A stretch of 64,000 nt of DNA, taken from contig JAYRWE010000105.1 of NCBI GenBank assembly GCA_041918175.1, positions 1 to 64,000 of the forward strand. Reading direction: 5' to 3'. Below, one piece after another: positions 54,517 to 61,673 of the stretch. The notes below the pieces were generated by a model. The model ran no database searches. It saw nothing but the letters and a program-made list of their open reading frames with translations, and was not told where the DNA came from. Both the position numbers and the translations under genes were made by a program. Numbering within the stretch: position 1 is the first letter of the stretch; each line of letters opens with the position of its first letter. Origin of the DNA: JABWAN01 sp041918175. GTDB taxonomy: Bacteria; Zhuqueibacterota; Zhuqueibacteria; Zhuqueibacterales; Zhuqueibacteraceae.

Positions 54517-55515
54517 ATGCGTGCTTTTACAAAAGTCACCCTATCATTGCTATTCTGCTCTCTCTTCTTGCTCTCCTGCTCCAAATCCGATTCCCCCAAA
54601 GAAACCACCATCGCAGTGATTCCCAAAGGCACGACGCACGTGTTTTGGCAATCCGTGCACGCAGGCGCGGTGAAAGCCTCGCGCGAGTTGGGCGTGAAGA
54701 TTCATTGGGTCGGGCCGGAAAAAGAGGATGATCGCCAGCAACAAATCGCGCTCATAGACAATCAAGTCATCAATGCCGTCTCGGGCATCGTCGTTGCGCC
54801 GCTCGATGCGACTGCGCTGCGTCGTCCCATCGAAGCGGCCTCGCGGCAAAACGTGCCCGTGGTGATTTTCGATTCCGCGCTGGATAACGCCGATGACATC
54901 ACCGTGAGCTTCGTCGCCACGGACAATCTCGAAGGCGGTCGCATCGCGGGGCGCAATCTCGGCGCGATGTTGAACGGCAAGGGCAAAGTGATCTTGCTGC
55001 GTTATGCCGAAGGCTCGGCGAGCACGGAGATGCGCGAAGATGGCTTTCTCGAAGCGTTGAAAGCGTTTCCCGAAATTCAAATCTTGAGCGACGAACAATA
55101 CGCGGGCGCGACCACTGCCTCGGCGCAACAAGCGAGCGAGAATCTCATTCTGCGTTTCAAAGATGCGCAAGGCAAACTCACGGTCGACGGCATCTTCACG
55201 CCGAACGAGTCATCGACTTACGGCATGTTGCAAGCATTGCGGCGCAATCAACTCGCGGGGCAAGTCAAGTTTGTCGGCTTCGATGCGAGTGAACCATTGC
55301 TCGAAGGCTTGCAGCAAAGCGAGATTCACGGCCTCGTCGTGCAGAATCCGTTTAAGATGGGCTACCTCGGCGTGAAGACGCTCGTGCAGCATCTGCGCGG
55401 CGAGCAAGCCGCGAAGCGCGTCGATACCGGCGTCGCGTTCGTGACGTTAGAGAATATCAACTCACCGGAGATGCAGGAAGTGGTGAAGCCGGATTTGAAG
55501 CAGTGGTTGGAATGA
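54517..55515 (+). CDS. Sugar ABC transporter substrate-binding lipoprotein
   Basis: 332 residues. Signal with lipobox LFLLSC (Cys about 21). RbsB-type periplasmic binding protein (peripla_BP_4): TTIAVIPKGTTHVFWQSVHA, GIVVAPLDATALRRPIEAAS, VPVVIFDSALDNADD, VDGIFTPNESSTYGMLQALR and KFVGFDASEPLLEGLQ. It should deliver a monosaccharide to the permease encoded downstream. Next to rhamnose genes, L-rhamnose or another deoxysugar is the likely ligand. Confidence 0.9.
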   Translation: MRAFTKVTLSLLFCSLFLLSCSKSDSPKETTIAVIPKGTTHVFWQSVHAGAVKASRELGVKIHWVGPEKEDDRQQQIALIDNQVINAVSGIVVAPLDATALRRPIEAASRQNVPVVIFDSALDNADDITVSFVATDNLEGGRIAGRNLGAMLNGKGKVILLRYAEGSASTEMREDGFLEALKAFPEIQILSDEQYAGATTASAQQASENLILRFKDAQGKLTVDGIFTPNESSTYGMLQALRRNQLAGQVKFVGFDASEPLLEGLQQSEIHGLVVQNPFKMGYLGVKTLVQHLRGEQAAKRVDTGVAFVTLENINSPEMQEVVKPDLKQWLE

Positions 55516-55620
55516 AAGGAGCGTGGCTATTGGGGTATTGGGGTATTGGGATATTTGTTTTTGAGCCGTGAAATTGACACCAACCCAATAACCCAATATC
55601 CAAATAGCCCAATCCCCCCA

Positions 55621-56565
55621 ATGACCAAACTCAACAAATTTGGCCCTCTGCTCGCGCTGGTGCTCGTTTATTTGTTCTTCACATTGCTCAACGCGAAGAT
55701 TACGAGCTTGACCGCGCTTGAAACCATGATGCAGCAGACCGTAATCGTCGGCGTGGCCGCGATTGGCATGACGCTCATTATCATCTCCGCGGGCATTGAT
55801 CTTTCCGCGGGTTCGATCATCTCACTTAGCTCGGTGGTTGTGGCGCAATTGATCAACGCGCAAGGCTTCAGTCCGTTATTCGCGGCGTGCGGTGGAATTA
55901 TCACTGGCATGTTTTGCGGTTTGATGAACGGCGTGCTCATCACGCGCTTAAAGCTCGTGCCGTTCATCATCACGCTCGGCAGTTTGCTCATTGTGCGCGG
56001 CTTTGCGAAAGGCTTTGCGGGCAGCATGCCCATCAACGCCGGCCAAACGTGGCTCAGTGATTTGCTCGCGATTCTGCCGGCAGAGCGCAAGTGGATGTTG
56101 ATTCCGCCCGGCGCGTGGTTGATGCTCTTGCTCGCTGTGCTCGTTTCTCTCATGCTCGCGCACACGCGGATCGGCCGCTATATTTTTGCCATTGGCTCGA
56201 ATGAACAAACCGCGCGGCTCAGCGGCATTGTGGTCGAGCGCGTGAAGCTCACGGTTTATGCACTCGGCGGCGCATTCGCTGGCTTGTCGGGCCTCATGCT
56301 TATGTCTTATCAAGAGCAAGGCGACCCCACGGCCGCAGTCGGTTTGGAGTTGGATATCATTGCCGCAGTCGTGATTGGCGGCGGCAGTTTGAACGGCGGC
56401 GAAGGTTCGATTGCTGGCAGTTTGATCGGTGCGATGATCATGACCGTGATTCGCACGGGCTGCCAACTCAACGGCTGGCCGCCATGGGTAACGCAAGTGG
56501 TGACAGGCATCGTGATTGTGATTGCGGTGGCGGTGGATCGGATGCGGCATCGGGCGAGGGAATAG
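55621..56565 (+). CDS. Sugar ABC transporter permease (RbsC type)
   Basis: 314 residues, about ten membrane helices. RbsC/AraH signatures: VGVAAIGMTLIIISAGIDLS with AGSIISLSSVV, IITLGSLLIVRGFAKGFAG, RIGRYIFAIGSNEQTARLSG and VVIGGGSLNGGEGSIAGSLI. An upstream in-frame start at 55546 lies in an inverted-repeat tract (TATTGGGGTATTGGG ... CCCAATAACCCAATATCC), so the ATG at 55621 is chosen. No ATP-binding subunit is encoded next to it, which is unusual for this operon type. Confidence 0.9.
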   Translation: MTKLNKFGPLLALVLVYLFFTLLNAKITSLTALETMMQQTVIVGVAAIGMTLIIISAGIDLSAGSIISLSSVVVAQLINAQGFSPLFAACGGIITGMFCGLMNGVLITRLKLVPFIITLGSLLIVRGFAKGFAGSMPINAGQTWLSDLLAILPAERKWMLIPPGAWLMLLLAVLVSLMLAHTRIGRYIFAIGSNEQTARLSGIVVERVKLTVYALGGAFAGLSGLMLMSYQEQGDPTAAVGLELDIIAAVVIGGGSLNGGEGSIAGSLIGAMIMTVIRTGCQLNGWPPWVTQVVTGIVIVIAVAVDRMRHRARE

Positions 56566-56795
56566 AAATTGGAGTGGTGGATTGATGGAGTTGTGGAGTG
56601 TTGGGCGGATGAAATTAGAATGGAGGCGCAAGCGGCGACACGAATCTCGATACCGAATGAAAGCTTGCGGCCTCAACGAAGGATGCGGCGCAAGCTCACG
56701 TTCGCTCGAACGAGTCGGCGAGCTTTTGATAACGTCGGCGTGCTGGTGTGTGAATGCGTTGGCTCAGGTGATTTTTTGCTTTTCCCAGTCTGCGA

Positions 56796-56886
56796 AGCGC
56801 TTTAAGCCACCTCGCTTGCAAAGGCCACCTCGAGAAACAAACGGAGATGAAAAGCAATCACGCGCAGCGACAAGCCATAAAAAAAG
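56796..56886. repeat. Dispersed about 90-base element, copy 3
   Basis: GCGCTTTAAGCCACCTCGCT, TGCAAAGGCCACCTCGAG, AAACAAACGGAGATGAAAAG and GCAGCGACAAGCCATAAAAA match copies 1 and 2 in order. The middle ACCCTNGGTGAAG word is changed here. It lies between the permease and the LemA gene; the rest of 56566-56916 holds no gene. Confidence 0.62.
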
Positions 56887-56916
56887 TCTGCGCGATAAAC
56901 ACATCCACTATAACGC

Positions 56917-56945
56917 AAAACGCCCTCAGATACGAGGGCGTTTTT
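56917..56945. terminator. Bidirectional terminator between convergent genes
   Basis: AAAACGCCCTC and GAGGGCGTTTT form an 11-base perfect stem around a 6-base loop with T runs on both strands. Suits transcripts from the sugar-transport genes on the plus strand and from the LemA gene on the minus strand. Confidence 0.85.
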
Positions 56946-56967
56946 ATTTCAACCAGAGCGCGATTGC

Positions 56968-57594
56968 TTATTGCTGCTTCAAGCCGGAGAAGTCGACTTT
57001 GGGCGCGTCTTGCGCGTTGGCCGCGGCTTCGAAATAGGGGCGTTGTTGAAAGCCGAACATGCCGGCAATGGTGACGGTGGGGAAGGTGCGCAGCTTGGTG
57101 TTGTAGCCTTGCACGGTTTCATTGAAGCGTTTGCGCTCCACGGTGATGCGATTCTCGGTGCCTTCGAGCTGCGTTTGCAAGTCGAGAAAATTTTGATTGG
57201 CTTTCAAATCGGGATAACGTTCGACGACGACCATCAAACGTCCGAGCGCGGCGCCGAGGTTGTCTTGCGCCTGTTGATACTTTTGAAACGCTTGCGGGTC
57301 GTTGAGCAAACTCTCTACATTGACTTGGGGCTGCGTGGCTTGCGCGCGGGCTTCGATGACGCTTTGTAGTGTCTCTTTCTCAAACGTTGCCGCGCCTTGC
57401 ACGGTTTGCACTAGGTTGGGAATGAGATCAGCGCGGCGTTGATATTGGTTTTGCACTTGCGCCCACGCGCCTTTGACGGTTTCATCTAAGTTGACAAGCT
57501 CGTTGTAGTTGCCGACAAAGAAGCGATAGGCCATGAAGCCGACAACGAAGAGCACGCCGACGACGATCAAGAAGATTTTTAAACCGCGACTCAT
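56968..57594 (-). CDS. LemA family protein
   Basis: 208 residues. One N-terminal membrane helix (IFLIVVGVLFVVGFMAYRFF) and the LemA signature: YNELVNLDETVKGAWAQVQN, QYQRRADLIPNLVQTVQGAA, ERYPDLKANQNFLDLQTQLE and GTENRITVERKRFNETVQGY. LemA proteins are inner-membrane proteins with an outward helical bundle, often next to TPM-domain genes as here (58369-59328). The precise function is unclear. Confidence 0.95.
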   Translation of the reverse strand: MSRGLKIFLIVVGVLFVVGFMAYRFFVGNYNELVNLDETVKGAWAQVQNQYQRRADLIPNLVQTVQGAATFEKETLQSVIEARAQATQPQVNVESLLNDPQAFQKYQQAQDNLGAALGRLMVVVERYPDLKANQNFLDLQTQLEGTENRITVERKRFNETVQGYNTKLRTFPTVTIAGMFGFQQRPYFEAAANAQDAPKVDFSGLKQQ

Positions 57595-57625
57595 GTGAAC
57601 ATCCTCCGTGGTTGGGTTATGGGGT

Positions 57626-58351
57626 TTACATTTTATCTACAAGCTGGATGATTTTTTCGAGTTGGGCCAGATAGCGATCGGCAAGCTGCCAAAGCTCGTC
57701 GCGATAGAGGCGCGCCTCGTTTTCGACGGCGCGAAAGACTTCAGCGAAACAGTTGGGATCCAATTCTGCAAGCTGCGTGATACGGTCAAACACTTCGCGT
57801 TGTTTATCGGGCAAAGGCTCGTTTTTGAGAAAGAGCAGGGCGTTGAAGAGATTCATGAGCGGCCCGAAGGTGAGGCGAAACACGCTTCGCAATTCTTCGC
57901 GGGCGTAGCCGGATGCCAAAAAGTGTTCGCGCAGATGCAGCAACTTGCTTTTCAACTCGCGCTCCACTTGCAAGCGCAAATGATCGCGCGGGATTTCCAA
58001 ATCCTTGAGCAACTCCGGGCCATAGATTGTGCGATGATGGCGCTTCAAATTCAGAAACTCGATGGGAAACGTGTCGAGCGATTCTTGAATATAGCGCCGG
58101 GTGATGACGGTGGGCACGGCGACGCGATAGCTCCGCCATTTTTCGGTGAGCGGCACAGCTTGGCGCATGCTGTGAATGGCGGAGGCGGCAAGCACGACGA
58201 GAAAGTTCAAGTCGGATTTGCCTGCAATGTATTCGCCGCGTGCAGCGCTGCCGTACAGCACTACGGCTTCAAGTTCATGACCGTAAGCCGTGCGCCAGTC
58301 GGAGACGTAGGCTTCGAAAATTTCTTCGGGATTCAGAAGCATCTTTTTCAT
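57626..58351 (-). CDS. Nucleotidyltransferase-domain protein
   Basis: 241 residues from the ATG at 58351. The minimal nucleotidyltransferase motif is VVLYGSAARGEYIAGKSDLN (G-S-x~10-D), followed by a helical C-terminal substrate domain. The second acidic residue of the usual D-x-D is Asn (DLN), so catalytic competence is doubtful. Such proteins transfer a nucleotide to a small molecule or protein. It lies between the LemA and TPM genes on the same strand, with gaps of 31 and 17 bases, so it is part of that operon. Confidence 0.78.
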   Translation of the reverse strand: MKKMLLNPEEIFEAYVSDWRTAYGHELEAVVLYGSAARGEYIAGKSDLNFLVVLAASAIHSMRQAVPLTEKWRSYRVAVPTVITRRYIQESLDTFPIEFLNLKRHHRTIYGPELLKDLEIPRDHLRLQVERELKSKLLHLREHFLASGYAREELRSVFRLTFGPLMNLFNALLFLKNEPLPDKQREVFDRITQLAELDPNCFAEVFRAVENEARLYRDELWQLADRYLAQLEKIIQLVDKM

Positions 58352-58368
58352 ATTGACCTCACAAGGTT

Positions 58369-59328
58369 TTAAAAACTTCTTTCGCCGCCACCGCCGCCGC
58401 TGCTGCCGCCGCCAAAGCCGCCGAATCCGCCGCCGCCAAAACCACCGCCCCAGCCGCCATGCCATCCGCCGCCGCGACCGCCTCCGCCGAATGTGCTTGC
58501 GAATAATAATGGCCAAAGCCAACGCGAACCGCCGAAGAGTAGGAAGAGCAGCAAGAGGTGGAACAAAGAAATGCCGGAGCCTTCATTGCGACGCGAGCGC
58601 GAACGATCTAAGCGGGGTGAAGCAGCGCCGGTAATTTTCACGCCCGAGGCGTCGGCGATGATTCCGGCGAGCGCGGCAGCACCGGCGCGAATGCCCGCGT
58701 CATAATTGCCGCGCCGAAATTCCGGCACTACGAGTTGATCGAGAATTCTGCCCGTGGTTACGTCAGGCAGTGTGCCTTCCAAGCCATAGCCGACTTCGAT
58801 ACGTACTTTGCGTTCTTGATAGGCCAGAAAGAGCATCACACCATTGTCTTTCCCTTTTTGCCCGATGCCCCATTTTTGAAATAAGCTGTTCACGTATTCG
58901 GACACGGTATTGTCGCCCACGGTTTTAACGGTGGCGATGGCGATTTGCGCGCCGGTCTTTTCTTCCACTTCGCGGCAAAGATCGTTGAGCTTGCTCCAAC
59001 TGTCCGCGGAGAGCACATGCGCGTAGTCATTCACGTACCCTTTGGCTTCGGGAAATTCTTGCGCATGCGTGTAGGAGAAAAGCAAAAGCAGAAATGGCAA
59101 AACGATAATGGGGAGGGAGCGTGTGAATGCGAAGTTAAAAAAAGGTCTGTAGGAAAAACGGCTTGGGTAATCTGGCAGAGGAATGCGAGGCGCAAGAATG
59201 CGCGTTAAGAAAAATTTCTGTCGTGGTTCCACTTGGACTTGAGCTTCAAGTAATATTCGTTTATGCCGAAATCGATTCCGTGAAAACGCAGCTTTGGTAG
59301 GCCCAGTGTCGAAAACTTGGACGGCCAA
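58369..59328 (-). CDS. TPM-domain (TLP18.3/Psb32/MOLO-1) membrane protein
   Basis: Up to 319 residues as an open frame. The signal (RSLPIIVLPFLLLLFSYTHA) is followed by the TPM domain: GYVNDYAHVLSADSWSKLND, KTGAQIAIATVKTV, KDNGVMLFLAYQERKVRIEV and GYGLEGTLPDVTTGRILDQ. A second membrane helix and a Gly/Ser-rich tail (GGGFGGGGFGGFGGG) follow. The start is unclear: no ATG lies just before the signal, and the frame opens with TTG at 59328, so a rare start codon or a start error is possible. LemA and TPM genes commonly co-occur. Confidence 0.85.
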   Translation of the reverse strand: MAVQVFDTGPTKAAFSRNRFRHKRILLEAQVQVEPRQKFFLTRILAPRIPLPDYPSRFSYRPFFNFAFTRSLPIIVLPFLLLLFSYTHAQEFPEAKGYVNDYAHVLSADSWSKLNDLCREVEEKTGAQIAIATVKTVGDNTVSEYVNSLFQKWGIGQKGKDNGVMLFLAYQERKVRIEVGYGLEGTLPDVTTGRILDQLVVPEFRRGNYDAGIRAGAAALAGIIADASGVKITGAASPRLDRSRSRRNEGSGISLFHLLLLFLLFGGSRWLWPLLFASTFGGGGRGGGWHGGWGGGFGGGGFGGFGGGSSGGGGGERSF

Positions 59329-59460
59329 AAAAATATTTTAATTGCGTCGCGAATGTATTTCATTCCGGCTCCAAAGGCAAGCCGAAATCCTGCGCGACCT
59401 GCCGCAATCGCCGGGCATGGATTGTATATTGCCGAGGACACTCTCACCAACGGAAGGTGC

Positions 59461-60942
59461 ATGGCGACAATGAATGAACTGAAAATTTGGCTGGAGGTTG
59501 CGCGGAGCTTGTTTCCCAAGGCCGGTTTCGTGGTGATCGTCGTGTCGCTGGTTTACCTCGCGCGACAGACGTGGCGCACTCGCGAAGACTGGCGCTTTGG
59601 CCCACCGTGGAGTGTTTGGGCGCGCTATCTAAAAAAACTTCATGCCGAATTTGGTTATACGCAACGTTTGGATTTTGGCAATAGCATTGCGTTGTACATT
59701 CGCTCTTCTGAACCCGCCACAGTGCAGCGCTTCAATCCCGAAGAAGCGTATGATTTAGAAAGCTTGCTGCATTTGGCGCGGCACGAGCGCAAGGCCGTGA
59801 TTCTCACGGGGCCGGCTGCGAACGGCAAAACGGCATTGCTGCATGCGATTGCCGTGCGTGCAAGCGCGCCGCAAACGCATCGTGCGTTGGGCTTTGCCAA
59901 GCCGTGCCTTCCTCTTTATATTCCTGCAAAAAATCTCAACCCCGGTTTGCCCTTCATACCCGCGCTCGTGCAGAGTTTAAAACAGAGTAAACACCCACTC
60001 TCGGCTTTTGCTTTGCAAACGGCTTTGCGTCGTGGGCGCGCGCTTTTTTTGTTTGATGGCATTGAAGAAATTTCGGAGCCGGTGCAACGGCAAAATTTTC
60101 TGCGTTGGTTAGAAGCAGCGCAACAGCGCGAGGGACATCGAGCACAATTCCTGCTGGCGGGGCGAACGGAAGCATGGCTTCATGGCGAAACGTTGCGCGC
60201 GCCGCATCTTTTCGTCACACTGCGCAATTTTATTTTGCAAAGAAAGCGCTCGTTGACTGCCGTAACGGAAACACGCATGCCCGCGCTGTTGCAACATGGC
60301 GAGGCCGAGTTTATTCTCATTGCGCCATCGAGTCTGCCAGTGATGTTGCGCGGCGCGAATCAACCCGCGCCCGCTTATCACTTTCATATGGCCAAGTTTC
60401 CCGTCACCAATAGACTCTATCGCGCATTTGTGCAAGCAGAGAATTATCGCGCGCCTTCGTATTGGCGAGAAAAGGAATTTGCCGGAGAAGGTTTGCCCGT
60501 GGTCGGCGTCAATTGGGAAGATGCAGAGCAGTATTGTGCTTGGTTAAATCACACCGCGCCGGCGCACATGAAAAGCGAATTTGAGTTTCGACTGCCGACG
60601 GAAGAAGAATGGGAATGGGCCGCGAGCGGCGGGCAACGTCTCTATCCGTGGGGCAATGCAGCACCGACGGATGAGCATGCAAATTTTGGCGAGCATGGAG
60701 CACCTTTGACCGCGGTTGATGCCCACCCGTTGGGCGCGACCCCGGAAAGCGTGCGAGAGATGGCTGGCAATGTGTGGGAATGGACCGCGAGCGTGTTGCC
60801 CGGCAAGCCGGAAAAACGCATCGTGCGCGGCGGCGCGGCTTTCAACGAAGCCAGTGTTCTGCAATGCACTTCACGCGATATGCACGTAAAGGAGCGTTCG
60901 CGCTTCGTCGGTTTTCGTGTTGTTCGCGTTCCGCGCGCGTGA
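59461..60942 (+). CDS. Membrane-anchored NACHT-like NTPase fused to FGE-sulfatase domain
   Basis: 493 residues from the ATG at 59461 (GGAAGG just before it; an ATG at 59470 is also possible). One N-terminal membrane helix (about 21-38). NTPase domain about 85-270: Walker A GPAANGKT (117-124), NACHT-type Walker B LFLFDGIEE (195-203) and an LLAGRTEAW sensor. FGE-sulfatase/C-type-lectin-like domain about 305-493: HMAKFPVTNRLYRAF, GVNWEDAEQYCAWLN, RLPTEEEWEWAASGG, EMAGNVWEWTASVLPG and RFVGFRVVRV. STAND-like sensors of this layout occur in conflict systems and as DGR targets elsewhere; here the tail does not match the TR. Function is inferred only. Confidence 0.82.
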   Translation: MATMNELKIWLEVARSLFPKAGFVVIVVSLVYLARQTWRTREDWRFGPPWSVWARYLKKLHAEFGYTQRLDFGNSIALYIRSSEPATVQRFNPEEAYDLESLLHLARHERKAVILTGPAANGKTALLHAIAVRASAPQTHRALGFAKPCLPLYIPAKNLNPGLPFIPALVQSLKQSKHPLSAFALQTALRRGRALFLFDGIEEISEPVQRQNFLRWLEAAQQREGHRAQFLLAGRTEAWLHGETLRAPHLFVTLRNFILQRKRSLTAVTETRMPALLQHGEAEFILIAPSSLPVMLRGANQPAPAYHFHMAKFPVTNRLYRAFVQAENYRAPSYWREKEFAGEGLPVVGVNWEDAEQYCAWLNHTAPAHMKSEFEFRLPTEEEWEWAASGGQRLYPWGNAAPTDEHANFGEHGAPLTAVDAHPLGATPESVREMAGNVWEWTASVLPGKPEKRIVRGGAAFNEASVLQCTSRDMHVKERSRFVGFRVVRVPRA

Positions 60943-61389
60943 TGAGAAGCAACCCCGAAGCGCATGGGCCACGGCCTCGGGGGAGTGAAAGCCTGGCGAA
61001 AACTATGCGGCGATCGATTTCGGCGTCACATTCAAGAAAAATTTCCGTGAATTCCGGATGATGGGCAAAGTCAATATCATATCCGAAAATGCTTTGCAGC
61101 CATTGCGCACAGCGTCTTCTCCCAACTCAAAGGCGCTACGACAGGCCAGCAGATGACGGCGAGTTTCTGCACGTAAGCGTGTTCTTGTTTGAGCTTCTCG
61201 TACAGCCTTTCTATCCTTAGCAATGCGGCTTGCCCGGCTAACTTCGTTTGAGGATCGACACAGCAGGCCATGTTTTGAGATGGCCGTTGGCCGGTCGCCA
61301 GTTCTATTGGCTAAGAAATCTTACATTCGCTGATAAAATGTGCCATTTTCCCCTCCGCAATACGAAACGGTTTTAGTATTATTAATAAA

Positions 61390-61581
61390 CTCAGACCTCG
61401 TCAGATTCGTTTTTGGAATTGTAGTTTGAGCCGTATTTGACAAGGGTTTTAAGCGAAGAGCGGGAATAATTGGACAAAAGCGATTTAAAAACTATGTGTT
61501 CCCGGCAAAGAGTTGTCTGAGACCTTCTTTGAGTGTTGCCATAAATCTGCGGTTTTCTATTTGAATCTAACGAGGTCTGAG
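61390..61581. mobile_element. MITE-like element, 192 bases
   Basis: Ends CTCAGACCTCGTCAGATTC (61390-61408) and GAATCTAACGAGGTCTGAG (61563-61581) are inverted repeats with 18 of 19 matches. The inside has no coding potential. No clear target-site duplication is seen. The rest of 60943-61673 has no gene I can support; a 64-residue minus-strand frame at 61077-61271 is not recognised. Confidence 0.6.
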
Positions 61582-61673
61582 GTTAAGAAATTCCGCTTCT
61601 ATCAAGTTTGCTCTGCCCTCGTTTTTGTCAAGTTCGCTGTGAGTTTTCAATTCATTTCAAGGAGCATGTTGCC

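Noticed and set aside
60800..60942. Idea that the FGE-sulfatase tail is a third variable repeat of this DGR
   Set aside because: No base-level similarity to the TR at 7547-7650 and no IMH-like block or hairpin downstream.
61077..61271. 64-residue minus-strand frame that might be a transposase remnant
   Set aside because: No recognisable motif; the similarity to transposase C-termini was too weak to support.
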